Source: Akkermansiaceae bacterium (GTDB lineage Bacteria > Verrucomicrobiota > Verrucomicrobiia > Verrucomicrobiales > Akkermansiaceae). From it: a DNA stretch of 64,000 nucleotides. The DNA lies in NCBI GenBank assembly GCA_024233115.1, contig JACKQB010000007.1:186001-250000 (forward strand). Direction: 5' to 3'. Below, piece after piece: positions 39,069 through 48,497 of the stretch. The notes beneath the pieces are model-generated. The model was not told the DNA's origin. It did no database searches and saw nothing but the letters and a program-made list of their open reading frames with translations. The translations under genes and the position numbers were made by a program. The first letter of the stretch is position 1; every line of letters begins with the position of its first letter.

Positions 39069-41942
39069 ATGATCCACCTGCGCGCCACCGGCTCCTGCCT
39101 CGTTATCCTGGCCCACCTGTCCATGCCGGCCAGTGCCGGGGACAGGATCTCGTTTAACAAACACATACGGCCGATCTTCATCGCCAAGTGCACCAAATGC
39201 CACGGGGGCGCCAAGGCCGACGGTGATCTGTCGCTGATCTACCGCGCCGAGGTGCTGGGAAAAGGGAAGTCGGGAAAAACCATCATCGTTCCCGGCAAAC
39301 CGGATCAGTCCGAGTTGTTCCGGCGTATCACCACGGAGGATATCGACGAAAAAATGCCTCTCCAGGAGGGCGAGCATGCGGATGAACCGCTCGATGTGCA
39401 ACAAATCGGACTGGTCAGAAAATGGATCGAGCAGGGCGCTGAGTGGGAGGAACATTGGGCCTACATCAAACCTCAACAACAAGCCCTCCCCCGGCTCAAG
39501 AACCCCTCCTGGGTCAACACCCCGATGGATCACTTCGTGCTCGCCCGTTTGGAAAAAAACAACCTTGGCCCTACTGCACCAGCCGATCGTGCCCAGTGGC
39601 TGCGCCGCGCATCTCTCGACCTGACAGGCATGCCACCGGGCAAAGCCGAGTTGGATGCTTTTCTTGCCGATCGGTCCCCGGATGCTTACGAAAAAGAAGT
39701 CACCCGACTACTCGCCTCCCCGCACTTTGGAGAACGCTGGGCATCCGTCTGGATGGATCTCGCCCGTTACTCCGATACCATGGGCTATGAAAAAGACCCG
39801 CACCGCAACATCTGGCCATACCGCGACTACTTGATCCAGTCATTCAACCAGGACAAACCCTACGACCTGTTCATCCGCGAACAACTCGCCGGGGATCTCT
39901 TCGCCAAACCCACCAGCGAAACACTGACTGCCACCGCATTCCACCGGAATACCCAGACAAACACTGAGGGCGGCACCGACGATGAGGAGTTTCGCGTCGC
40001 AGCCGTCATCGACCGGGTCAACACCACATGGACCGCCACCCAGGGCCTGACATTCGGTTGTATCCAATGCCACGCCCACCCCTATGAACCGATCCCACAC
40101 TCGGATTACTATCGGTTTTACGCCTTTTTCAACTCCACCGAAGACGCTGACCTCGATAACGACACCCCCCATTTCAAGGTTGCCAGCCAACCTGCACAAA
40201 GGCAGCTGGCGGCTGGGCTTCACCAGAAACTCCCCGCACTACGGCGTGCCATCAACGAACCGGGGCGTCAATTGTTGCTCGCCAGCAAGAGCTGGCAGCC
40301 ACTCAATTATGCGGCGACAAAGACAAGCCATGGAAAACTCACCGCCTACCCGGGTGGAGAACTTCGCGCGACCGGAACCTTCCCTGTCAATACGCGCTAC
40401 GACCTCACCGCCACCTCCCCGGACTTCACGGCAATCAGGGTGACGATTACTCCCGAGGCAGAAAACCCGGCCGAACTTCCCGAGCGTGGCTCGGTGTTGT
40501 CGACGCTCTCCTTGCACCGAGTCAAAGCGGATGGCTCCAAGGAAAAAATCCAGCTTGCCTACGTCTTTGCCGATCAGATTTCAGGCCCTTACGACCCCGT
40601 TGCATCGTTGGAAAATGGCAGGGATGGATTTGGCGCTTACCCGAAGCTCTTTGGTAAACGTCAGGCGGTATTTGTCACTGCGGCTCCTGTGACATTCGGC
40701 AGGGATGAAAAGCTGGAAATCACGATGCACAGCCGTGCCAGCACCACTGGCGATCAAGCCTGTACGGTCAGACGCTTCACTCTCGATACATCCGCTGACA
40801 AGGCATGGACCGAACTCCTTCAGAATCCGGCTCACACTCAAAATGTGCAGGCTTACAATCAGGCCCGGCACCAGTATCACCAGATCCAGGGAACCAACAT
40901 TCCTGTTATCCGGGAAAGGTCAATCCATGCCAAACGTGAGACCCGCCTGTTCATCGGCGGCCTCTGGCTCAACAAAGGGGAGGTCCAGCAAGCGGGGGTG
41001 CCTAAGCTGCTCAATGGATACCAGAACAAGGTTGATACCCGCTTGGAAATGGCCCAGTGGCTCACCTCTCCGGAAAATCCGCTTACCGCACGGGTGATGG
41101 CGAACCGACTGTTCGCCGAGATGTTTGGTCGGGGAATCGTCGAGACCCTGGGTGACTTCGGCTCCACCGGAACCGCGCCTAACAACCTCCCCCTACTCGA
41201 CCACCTCGCGGTCGCATTCCAAACCACACACCAGTGGTCGGTGAAGTCATTACTACGCGAAATGGTGCTTAGCGCAAGCTACCGCCAGGATCATAAAACA
41301 ACCCCGGAGATGGCTGAAGCTGACCCCGGAAACCGTCTCCTTGCCCGCGGTCCAAGAAATCGACTCAATGCCGAGATGCTGCGCGACCACGCCTTGAAAG
41401 TCTCAGGTTTACTCACTCCCAAGATAAGTGGTCCGTCGGTGATGCCACCCCAACCGGCTGGGGTCTGGCAAACGATTTACAGTGGTGCCCAGTGGAAGGA
41501 TGCCACTGGGCCCGACCGCTATCGGCGCGCACTTTACACCTACTGGAAGCGCACCAGCCCGTATCCGTCGATGATTACCTTCGATACCCCGTCGCGCGAT
41601 CTGTGTAACGCCCAGCGCATCCCGACCAATACCCCGCTGCACGCGTTGACCACGCTGAATGACCCGGTTTATCTCGAATGCTCACGCGCCTTTGGCAAAC
41701 GTATGGCGGCTGAATCCGCTGGTGATGTTCGCCAACAAATCGCATACGGATACCTCCTTGCCACCCAGCAGAAACCGGGCGAGTCGACTGTCCGGCTACT
41801 AACAGACCTCTATCAAAAACTACTGACCGACTACCAGGCCAACCCGGAGAACTGCAAGGCGGTTGCCGGCACCCCTCGGGAGGCTGCGATGACGGTGCTG
41901 GCCAATACCATTTTCAACCTCGACGCCGCCCTGACAAAATGA
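39069..41942 (+). CDS. DUF1549/DUF1553 protein with planctomycete-type cytochrome domain
   Basis: A 957-residue exported protein. After a signal peptide (ending near SMPASAGD) comes a PSCyt1 haem c motif, C41-T-K-C-H45 in FIAKCTKCHGGAKADGD, with KMPLQEG and VRKWIEQGAEW. DUF1549 follows (DHFVLARLEKN, LDLTGMPP, PHFGERWASVWMDLARYSDT, TQGLTFGCIQCHAHPY, a possible second haem site CIQCH), then DUF1553 (MAQWLTSPENPLTARVMANR, GRGIVETLGDFGSTG, MLRDHALKVSGLL). The protein is typical of planctomycete and verrucomicrobial gene pairs with DUF1501 and sulfatases, thought to oxidise or process polysaccharides. The stop overlaps the next start (ATGA). Confidence 0.93.
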   Translation: MIHLRATGSCLVILAHLSMPASAGDRISFNKHIRPIFIAKCTKCHGGAKADGDLSLIYRAEVLGKGKSGKTIIVPGKPDQSELFRRITTEDIDEKMPLQEGEHADEPLDVQQIGLVRKWIEQGAEWEEHWAYIKPQQQALPRLKNPSWVNTPMDHFVLARLEKNNLGPTAPADRAQWLRRASLDLTGMPPGKAELDAFLADRSPDAYEKEVTRLLASPHFGERWASVWMDLARYSDTMGYEKDPHRNIWPYRDYLIQSFNQDKPYDLFIREQLAGDLFAKPTSETLTATAFHRNTQTNTEGGTDDEEFRVAAVIDRVNTTWTATQGLTFGCIQCHAHPYEPIPHSDYYRFYAFFNSTEDADLDNDTPHFKVASQPAQRQLAAGLHQKLPALRRAINEPGRQLLLASKSWQPLNYAATKTSHGKLTAYPGGELRATGTFPVNTRYDLTATSPDFTAIRVTITPEAENPAELPERGSVLSTLSLHRVKADGSKEKIQLAYVFADQISGPYDPVASLENGRDGFGAYPKLFGKRQAVFVTAAPVTFGRDEKLEITMHSRASTTGDQACTVRRFTLDTSADKAWTELLQNPAHTQNVQAYNQARHQYHQIQGTNIPVIRERSIHAKRETRLFIGGLWLNKGEVQQAGVPKLLNGYQNKVDTRLEMAQWLTSPENPLTARVMANRLFAEMFGRGIVETLGDFGSTGTAPNNLPLLDHLAVAFQTTHQWSVKSLLREMVLSASYRQDHKTTPEMAEADPGNRLLARGPRNRLNAEMLRDHALKVSGLLTPKISGPSVMPPQPAGVWQTIYSGAQWKDATGPDRYRRALYTYWKRTSPYPSMITFDTPSRDLCNAQRIPTNTPLHALTTLNDPVYLECSRAFGKRMAAESAGDVRQQIAYGYLLATQQKPGESTVRLLTDLYQKLLTDYQANPENCKAVAGTPREAAMTVLANTIFNLDAALTK

Positions 41943-43399
41943 ACGTATTCGAACAACTGCAGCACGACTACCTCGCGCACCAGTCGCGCCGCCAATTCCT
42001 GTCCAAATGTGTCGCCGGCGTTGGCTCGGCCTGGCTCACCTCGATGGCGGGCAAAACCCTCGGCGCCACTGCGCATGAACGCGGCGGCCCCATCTCCCAT
42101 CTCGCGCCAAAGGCAAAACGTGTGATTTTCCTGCACATGGCCGGAGCACCATCCCAGTTGGAGCTGTTTGATCACAAGCCGGCACTTGCCAGGCTCAACG
42201 GCAAACCGACTCCCGCCGAGTATCTGGAAGGACAGCGTTTTGCCTTTATTCAAGGAGTTCCCACCTTGCTGAACTCCATTTTCCCCTTCCACCAGGCCGG
42301 TGAGTCGGGGCAGTGGATTTCTGACCGGCTACCCCATTTTGAGAAAGTCATCGACGATGTTTGTCTGATCAAGTCGATGCACACCGACCAGTTCAACCAC
42401 GCTCCTGCGCAGTTGCTGCTGCATACGGGGAATGCCAACCTGGGAAACCCGTCGATCGGCTCCTGGGTGACCTATGGCCTCGGCAGTGAAAATGAAAACC
42501 TTCCCGGATATATCTCCTTGGTGTCAGGCGGCAAGGCGCCATCAGCCGGCAAGTCCGTCTGGGGTTCAGGCTTCCTGCCATCCGTCTACCAGGGTGTGCA
42601 GTGTCGCTCCAAAGGCGATCCCGTGCTTTACCTCTCGAACCCCAAAGGTGTCTCGCGTGACATGCGGCGGGCCGCGGTTGATACCATCACTAAAATCAAC
42701 CAACAGGCATACGCCGAGACACATGATCCTGAGACACTGACCCGTATTTCCCAATATGAAATGGCTTTCCGCATGCAGATCCACGCCCATGAAGCCTTCG
42801 ATCTCAAGGACGAGCCCAAACACATGCACGAACTTTACGGCACCCAACCCGGTCAGGAGTCGTTTGCTAACAACTGCCTGCTGGCACGCCGACTCGCCGA
42901 GCGTGGTGTGCGCTACATCCAGTTGTTTGACTGGGGCTGGGACTCCCATGGCGCCTCCGGCACAGAGGCACTGAACACGGGTTTCGTCCAGAAGTGCCGC
43001 AGCATGGACAAACCATTGGCCGCCTTGATCACCGACCTGAAACAACGCGGCCTGTTCGAAGACACTCTGCTCGTCTGGGGCGGTGAGTTCGGTCGCACCC
43101 CCATGCGCGAAAACCGGGGTGGACGTGAAATGAAACTGATTGGTCGTGACCACAATCCGGGGGCCTTCACCATGTGGATGGCCGGTGCCGGTGTCAAAGC
43201 GGGTATGAGCTATGGCGAAACCGACCCCATCGGTTACAAAGCGGTGAAGAACCCTGTTTCCACCCAGGACCTCCAGGCAACCATCCTGCATCTGTTAGGT
43301 CTCAAACACAACAAACTCACCTACCCGTTCCAGGGGTTGGACCAGACACTGCCCGGCGTCACCAAACCCGCGCGGGTGATCAAGGACATCTTGTCATAA
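41939..43399 (+). CDS. DUF1501 protein, Tat-type signal
   Basis: A 486-residue member of the DUF1501 family, which belongs to the alkaline-phosphatase/sulfatase superfamily fold. The N-terminus has a twin-arginine-like signal (SRRQFLSKCVAGVGSAW), so export of a folded protein is likely. Conserved blocks include KAKRVIFLHMAGAPSQLELFDHKP, HTDQFNHAPAQLLLHTG, GSWVTYGLGSENENLPGYI, IQLFDWGWDSHG, LVWGGEFGRTPM and GRDHNPGAFTMWMAGAGVK. The Asp/His pairs are the probable metal ligands. It is translationally coupled to the DUF1553 gene by a 4-base overlap and convergent with a sulfatase. Confidence 0.93.
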   Translation: MNVFEQLQHDYLAHQSRRQFLSKCVAGVGSAWLTSMAGKTLGATAHERGGPISHLAPKAKRVIFLHMAGAPSQLELFDHKPALARLNGKPTPAEYLEGQRFAFIQGVPTLLNSIFPFHQAGESGQWISDRLPHFEKVIDDVCLIKSMHTDQFNHAPAQLLLHTGNANLGNPSIGSWVTYGLGSENENLPGYISLVSGGKAPSAGKSVWGSGFLPSVYQGVQCRSKGDPVLYLSNPKGVSRDMRRAAVDTITKINQQAYAETHDPETLTRISQYEMAFRMQIHAHEAFDLKDEPKHMHELYGTQPGQESFANNCLLARRLAERGVRYIQLFDWGWDSHGASGTEALNTGFVQKCRSMDKPLAALITDLKQRGLFEDTLLVWGGEFGRTPMRENRGGREMKLIGRDHNPGAFTMWMAGAGVKAGMSYGETDPIGYKAVKNPVSTQDLQATILHLLGLKHNKLTYPFQGLDQTLPGVTKPARVIKDILS

Positions 43400-43422
43400 C
43401 AGGGTGCCCCCTGCTGTTTCGC

Positions 43423-44886
43423 CTACTTATTCCTGCGCTTGCCCGGCTTCTTTTTCTGCCCGCCCTGATAGGCTTTGTAGCCGTAGGACTCATAGACATC
43501 ACCTTTCCCGGACATCCGCAGGTCACCCGATTCTGTTAGCTCCGCCATGAGCTGGGCGCGTAGTTTTTCCAAGGTTGCGGCGTATTCGGGATCGCCGGCC
43601 AGATTGTGCATCTGGTGCGGGTCTTTGCTGATGGCGTAAAGTTCATCCTGGGGACGTTTGGCAAAGCTGAGTTGGTAGAATTTACGGCCTGCGGGATCGT
43701 CCTTGCGTTTGAGGATTTCGTTTTTAGTGGGCCCGTCATCACAGTCGGCCCAGTTCCCCCGCCGCGGACTCTTGGGCGCGCCTGCGGGCCAAAGATCGGG
43801 GAAAAAGTTGTGGATGTAGAGAAAGTCCCTGGTACGGATGGCACGGCACGCAGCGGTGACACCCGCCTCTTCCTGGCAATCCGTGTGACGTTCCTTGCCG
43901 TATATCACGTGATCACGGGTGCTTTCAATGAAGCCGTTTTTATCCGACATGAGCAGGGGCAGCAGGCTCTTGCCACTCATGTTAGAAGGCACCCCGGCAC
44001 CTGCCACCGCGAGAAAAGTAGGGGCGAAATCGACAAAGCTCACAAAGTCATCGACCACGCGGCCAGGCTTCACCTTGTCCCCCCACATGATGGCCAGGGG
44101 GACACGGGCCCCGTAGTCGTAGAGGTTGCATTTCCCCCTCGGAAAAGGCCAGCCGTGATCGCCGGTGATCACCACCAGTGTGTTGGCCAGTTCACCGGTT
44201 TTTTCCAATCGATCGAGCAGTGCGCCTACTTCGCGGTCGAACCGCTGCACTTCGAAATAGTAATCGCAGATGTCACTGCGTACGGTTTCGTTGTCGGGAT
44301 AGTAGGGTGGCACCTGGACGCCCTCGGGTTTCATACCGCTGGCCACGCCGGAGCCGGCATCGTAGTCGCGATGGGGATCGGAGGTCCCGAACCAAAAGCA
44401 GAAGGGTTTTCCAGGAGGACGTTTGGCAAAAAACTCATTGATGGAGTTCACTTTATTCCCGGCCACGGGAGCCGGCAGGTCTTTGCCGGGGCCAAATGCC
44501 TTGCGGTAAGACGCCACGTAATAACCGTGCTTTTCCAGCAACCTCGGGAAAGTGGCCACCCCCTGCGGGAACTCACTCCAGAGGTTGGCACCCGGGCCGA
44601 GTCGCCAGTGGTACTGGCCGGTCAGAGCCGCATTACGTGACGGCGTGCAGGAGGGAGAGGATACAAATGCGTGGTTAAACAACACACCGTTTTTAGCAAT
44701 CCGCTCAAGCGTGGGTGTCTTCACCACCTTGTCACCGTAGAGCGGCGAATGTGGCCAGCCCCAGTCATCAGCGATGCAGAACAGGATGTTAGGCATGGAG
44801 CCGGCACCCGCCAAGCCAGCCGAAGCAAAAAGAAACGACAGCAAGTAAATGGAGAACAAGCGCATGGCATGTAAACGTAACGCCAT
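43423..44886 (-). CDS. Secreted sulfatase
   Basis: A 487-residue type I sulfatase. A signal peptide is followed by the metal-binding IADDWGW block (D40, D41) and the formylglycine site C80 in SSPSCTPSRNAALTGQ, the cysteine form that needs maturation by a formylglycine-generating or anaerobic sulfatase-maturating enzyme (not in window). Further blocks: HAFVSSPSC, VVITGDHGWPFPRGK with the second metal site, and GARVPLAIMWGD. Substrate is unknown but a sulfated polysaccharide of marine origin is probable. The start at 44886 is preferred; ATGs at 44901 and 44865 are alternatives, the last beginning directly at the signal peptide. The tail is Lys/Arg-rich. Confidence 0.93.
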   Translation of the reverse strand: MALRLHAMRLFSIYLLSFLFASAGLAGAGSMPNILFCIADDWGWPHSPLYGDKVVKTPTLERIAKNGVLFNHAFVSSPSCTPSRNAALTGQYHWRLGPGANLWSEFPQGVATFPRLLEKHGYYVASYRKAFGPGKDLPAPVAGNKVNSINEFFAKRPPGKPFCFWFGTSDPHRDYDAGSGVASGMKPEGVQVPPYYPDNETVRSDICDYYFEVQRFDREVGALLDRLEKTGELANTLVVITGDHGWPFPRGKCNLYDYGARVPLAIMWGDKVKPGRVVDDFVSFVDFAPTFLAVAGAGVPSNMSGKSLLPLLMSDKNGFIESTRDHVIYGKERHTDCQEEAGVTAACRAIRTRDFLYIHNFFPDLWPAGAPKSPRRGNWADCDDGPTKNEILKRKDDPAGRKFYQLSFAKRPQDELYAISKDPHQMHNLAGDPEYAATLEKLRAQLMAELTESGDLRMSGKGDVYESYGYKAYQGGQKKKPGKRRNK

Positions 44887-44910
44887 GGAGGTTTCTTGCA
44901 TCCTGGGTGC

Positions 44911-45789
44911 CTAGCGCATCTCGAGTTTGGTCTTGGCCCACATCCATTTGTAGACTTTACCGTCCTCGATCAGGGCGATGGCTTCGTGTTCCTGCACGCC
45001 GAGGATGGTTTCGGCTTTGAAGGTGACGCGACCTGTCTGGTAAGTATCGCCGTCGAACTCCATTTCTTCGCCTGCTTTCCAGGAGGTGACCTGGTTGGCC
45101 TTGAATTCGGTGACCTTGCCCGCCTCGACATCGGCTTTGAGCAGGGCAACGATGGCTGCTTCATCGAGTTTATCGGTGGCTGGAGTAGGTGCCGGAGCTG
45201 GCTCGGGTTCCGGGGTTGGTGGTGTAGGGGTTACTGGGGGATCCGGCGTTACATCCGGTGTCGGGGTTACCGGCGGCTCCGGGGTAACCGGTGGCGCTGG
45301 CTCGGGATCTTTGTTCGCCACAGCATTCTGCAAACGCTCTAACATTTTTGGCACAGCAAGCTCTTTGAAGTCTGTTTTATCGACATTGATTTTACTTTCA
45401 ATGGGAAGGCCGACGGGTTGAATATAGAGGTCGCTTCCTTCGAGCCGCACGGGTTTCACCTTGATGCCTTTTTCCAGCTTCATGGTGACGCCGCTGTTGG
45501 CATCAGAAATAGTATAAGGCACCTTGAGTGTCACCTTGGCCGGGAAGTCCTCCGGGGTGATCTTGGATAGGTCTACCTGAATGGCAGGCACCGGCGCGTC
45601 AGGATCGCTCCCAGCGGGGCTGGGATCACCTGGATTTGCATCCTCCGGTGTTTCATCCTCTGCATCACCCGCAACTTCCTGGGTGGACTTTTTAACCGCT
45701 GGATTTGTCCCGGTAAAAAACATGGGCTCAAGAACATAGCCCATACCGACGCAGACGATGAGTAGAATGATTGTGCCAAGGTTTGTCAT
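44911..45789 (-). CDS. Membrane-anchored protein with Pro/Thr-rich linker
   Basis: A 292-residue protein with an N-terminal membrane anchor (LGTIILLIVCVGMGYVLEPM), an acidic Ser/Pro/Asp linker, a small domain (residues 70-150: VDLSKITPEDFPAKVTLKVP ... VKPVRLEGSDLYIQPVGLPI), a repetitive PVTP-type linker (PEPPVTPTPDVTPDPPVTP), and a C-terminal domain (AIVALLKADVEAGKVTEFKA to the end). No known domain is recognised; the Pro-rich linker suggests two periplasmic modules held apart from the membrane. It lies between the sulfatase and ftsZ on the same strand. The ATG at 45789 is the only sensible start. Confidence 0.7.
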   Translation of the reverse strand: MTNLGTIILLIVCVGMGYVLEPMFFTGTNPAVKKSTQEVAGDAEDETPEDANPGDPSPAGSDPDAPVPAIQVDLSKITPEDFPAKVTLKVPYTISDANSGVTMKLEKGIKVKPVRLEGSDLYIQPVGLPIESKINVDKTDFKELAVPKMLERLQNAVANKDPEPAPPVTPEPPVTPTPDVTPDPPVTPTPPTPEPEPAPAPTPATDKLDEAAIVALLKADVEAGKVTEFKANQVTSWKAGEEMEFDGDTYQTGRVTFKAETILGVQEHEAIALIEDGKVYKWMWAKTKLEMR

Positions 45790-45892
45790 AGCGTCCAATA
45801 ACTAGCACCTAGAGGCATAGGCGGCAAGCCAGATTCAGGATTCTGCGAATCTTGTGTTACCGGTGCTTGATGATAACGATGCCTCGCATGCC

Positions 45893-47536
45893 CTAGCGAC
45901 GCTTCTTACGCAGGAACGGCGGGATATCCAGGTCTTCCCCTTCGTGGAAATTAGGGCTTTCACCCTCGAATTTCCCTTTGGGGCCTCCGTCCAGTTCAAG
46001 CTCGCCCTGGGCAGAGCGCTCACTGCGGTCGCGTCGGCGCGGGAGGAAGGACCGTTGCTCCACTATTTCTTCCAACTCCTCCAATTCCTCCAGGGTATCA
46101 TCGGATTCATCAATTTCATCTTCGGTAGTGTCACCCAAATCGTCATCCCACGGTGCCACATCGGATTCCTCATCCGTGAGTTCTGTCTCGGCGAAAGGGG
46201 TGTTTTCTTCCTCGTCGTCCACTTCAGGGGTTTTTCCAAAGGCCGAGAAATCAGGAATGGCATCCAGGTCGGATTCCTGTTCTTGCTCATCGTCATGGCT
46301 ATCATCATCTACTGGCCGTGAGGAGAAGTCGTGCATCTCCTCAGGCTCGTCATCAAAGTCAGCGAGCGCGTCTTCCTTTGAAGTATACCCTTCGCTGGGC
46401 TCCATGATATCCTCGTCCCCTGGGTCATGGATGGTCGCAGAGGCGGCCGCGATGGCAGCCTGGGTGGCAAGCTCGTCATTCTCGTCGGAGTCCTCCGTTT
46501 CCTCAATCGATTCCAGGAAATCCTCATCCCCGGGGACGGATCTGATGGGTTCGACGGGATTGAGTTTATCCTCTGGCAGCGCACTGACGAGTGTGACACT
46601 GAGACTGTCCCCCATGGCGGGATCGACAGCGGCGCCAAACAAGACATGGGCACTGGCCGGCACATACTTGCCAAGTCCCCGCATCAGTAATTCGACTTCG
46701 TAAAGGGTAAGGCTTTCTCCACCGCACACGTGCACTAACACCGTGGTGGCATCTTTCAACAAACTTCCCTTGTCGAGTAGCGGGCTGGTAAGGGCATTTT
46801 CGAGCGCAAGCTTGGAGCGACTCTCCCCATCGGCAATACCAGAGCCAAAGAGACAGCGGGAGCGGGTGGTGCGCAGAGCGGCCATCAGGTCATCAAGACC
46901 GACGTTGATCAAGCCCGGGCGGACGACGAGTCGGGTTACCGCCTTGATCGACTCCGAGATCATCCGGTCGGCGGCGGCAAAGGCTTCGTGAATCCCCTGT
47001 TTGGCGAGGACCAGTTCGCCCATACGGCCGTTGTCGAAGGTGACCAGGGCATTGGCGAGCACAGCGAGTTCATTGAGTGCCGTTTCCGCCTGGTCGCGTC
47101 GGCGTTGCCCTTCGAACCCGAAGGGCATGGTGGCAAAAACAACGACGAAGGCACCTTCCTCGCGGGCGATGCGGGTAATGAGGGGGGCGGCCCCCGAGCC
47201 GGTGCCACCGCCCAGGCCGACACAGATGAAAACCATTTTCCGCCCCCGCAGGGCGTCGCGGATCTCAAGCTCCGATTCCTGGACGGCCTTCAGACCGAGT
47301 TCAGGATCGCCACCGGCGCCGAGACCCTTGGTGAGATTTTTACCGATCTGGATTTTCTCCCCGGCCACCGAGCTGGAGAGGGTGCGCATGTCGGTATTGA
47401 CGCAGAGCATTTCCGCGCCCGTCATGCCGTCGAGGGCCGCCCGGTCGAGCATATTGGCACCGGCACCTCCCAGGCCGATGATTTTGACAGAGGATTCAGG
47501 GATGGTCTGTTGCGGATCGCGTTCGTAGGAAATCAT
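45893..47536 (-). CDS. ftsZ: Cell division protein FtsZ with long acidic linker
   Basis: A 547-residue tubulin homologue. The GTPase part (residues 1 to about 325) has VKIIGLGGAGANML, the tubulin signature GLGGGTGSGAAPLI, and FGFEGQRRRDQA. In the T7 loop the usual NVDFAD reads NVGLDD: one catalytic Asp is replaced by Gly, the other remains. From about 330 to 530 there is a highly acidic Asp/Glu/Ser-rich linker, far longer than in E. coli. The end, DLDIPPFLRKKRR, matches the conserved C-terminal peptide that binds FtsA/ZipA-type partners. The ATG at 47536 was chosen because the upstream frame lacks homology. No other dcw gene is nearby. Confidence 0.96.
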   Translation of the reverse strand: MISYERDPQQTIPESSVKIIGLGGAGANMLDRAALDGMTGAEMLCVNTDMRTLSSSVAGEKIQIGKNLTKGLGAGGDPELGLKAVQESELEIRDALRGRKMVFICVGLGGGTGSGAAPLITRIAREEGAFVVVFATMPFGFEGQRRRDQAETALNELAVLANALVTFDNGRMGELVLAKQGIHEAFAAADRMISESIKAVTRLVVRPGLINVGLDDLMAALRTTRSRCLFGSGIADGESRSKLALENALTSPLLDKGSLLKDATTVLVHVCGGESLTLYEVELLMRGLGKYVPASAHVLFGAAVDPAMGDSLSVTLVSALPEDKLNPVEPIRSVPGDEDFLESIEETEDSDENDELATQAAIAAASATIHDPGDEDIMEPSEGYTSKEDALADFDDEPEEMHDFSSRPVDDDSHDDEQEQESDLDAIPDFSAFGKTPEVDDEEENTPFAETELTDEESDVAPWDDDLGDTTEDEIDESDDTLEELEELEEIVEQRSFLPRRRDRSERSAQGELELDGGPKGKFEGESPNFHEGEDLDIPPFLRKKRR

Positions 47537-47817
47537 TTTTCGAGGGACAGGATTGAGGGGAAATTGATGAGGGCGTTTGGCAGACGTGCAGATGCCATTA
47601 GTTAAGAAGTGTTTACCAAAAAGAGCGACTGGTGGCGAGGAAAGAATCCGTCCATCTGCCGGATCGCTTTGCCAGTGCTCCGAACGTACCCATTTTAAGC
47701 TTGCTCCAGCAAATACAACACGATAATTGTCGTGATAAGCTATCGGTGGATTTTCCATCCATATTCCCCTGCCCTACCCATGGGCGACAAACGAAACCAC
47801 CCATAACCTAAAAAACC

Positions 47818-48459
47818 ATGCACAAACCATTATTCATCAGCGTGTTCGCCTCGGCTGCGGTTTCAACAGCTAGTCTCCAGGCCATCGTCCTTGCCCCGCT
47901 GTCCGGCGCTACGGGAGGAGCTCCGTATTCACCCACCTATCAGGAAAGTCCGGGCTTTGTTTTAAACGACCCCTTTGCCTATGACCCGAATGCGCCAGCC
48001 GGGTCGGTCAATCCGGTCCAGACTGACTTCCCATACCACGATCAATTCCTGACCCAGAACTCAGATGCTGAGAATTACTGGATGGCAGCTGTCGCCATTC
48101 CATCGGGGCAGGCCCTCGTCTTTCTCGATGTGTGGGGAAGGAATGACTACGCCGGGGCTGAACAATCCCGCCACCAGGACCTCATCATTACCCTCAGTGA
48201 CGGGGTGAATTCCTGGTCGAGTTTGGAATGGGACGGTGTAACTCCGTCGCCGACCAGCTTTGGTCGCTTTGACTTCACCACCGCAGGTGTGACCCATAAT
48301 TTGCTCGAGAATGCCACCAGCATCCGCATTGACCATGTTGCGTTGAACAATGATTACCTCATGCTGGCCGAGGTTCGAGCAGGTGCCGTCCCGGAGCCAT
48401 CCTCCACCGCCCTGCTGGGTCTCGGATGCCTTGCGCTCATGCTTCGCCGCAGGAAATAA
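47818..48459 (+). CDS. PEP-CTERM sorting-signal protein
   Basis: A 213-residue exported protein with signal peptide (FISVFASAAVSTASLQA) and a C-terminal exosortase signal (VPEPSSTALLGLGCLALM then RRRK). The mature part is beta-rich with DVWGRNDYAGAEQSRHQDLI and ISDGVNSW-like turns, resembling discoidin/jelly-roll type carbohydrate-binding domains. It is divergent from ftsZ across 281 bases and has a normal ATG start after an A-rich leader. Function beyond export and surface sorting is unknown. Confidence 0.9.
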   Translation: MHKPLFISVFASAAVSTASLQAIVLAPLSGATGGAPYSPTYQESPGFVLNDPFAYDPNAPAGSVNPVQTDFPYHDQFLTQNSDAENYWMAAVAIPSGQALVFLDVWGRNDYAGAEQSRHQDLIITLSDGVNSWSSLEWDGVTPSPTSFGRFDFTTAGVTHNLLENATSIRIDHVALNNDYLMLAEVRAGAVPEPSSTALLGLGCLALMLRRRK

Positions 48460-48497
48460 CCAGGGCTTTATCCGTCGGATTGCAAAAGGCTGGATTT

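Noticed and set aside
43400..43422. Small hairpin CAGGG/CCCTG between DUF1501 and sulfatase genes as terminator
   Set aside because: Only five or six base pairs and no T run; too weak to annotate.
43606..44640. 344-codon plus-strand frame opposite the sulfatase
   Set aside because: Shadow; the sulfatase frame carries the CTPSR site and metal motifs.
46540..46570. Sequence GGGTTCGACGGGATT, like a tRNA T-arm
   Set aside because: Lies inside ftsZ with no acceptor or anticodon stems nearby; no tRNA gene was found in the window.
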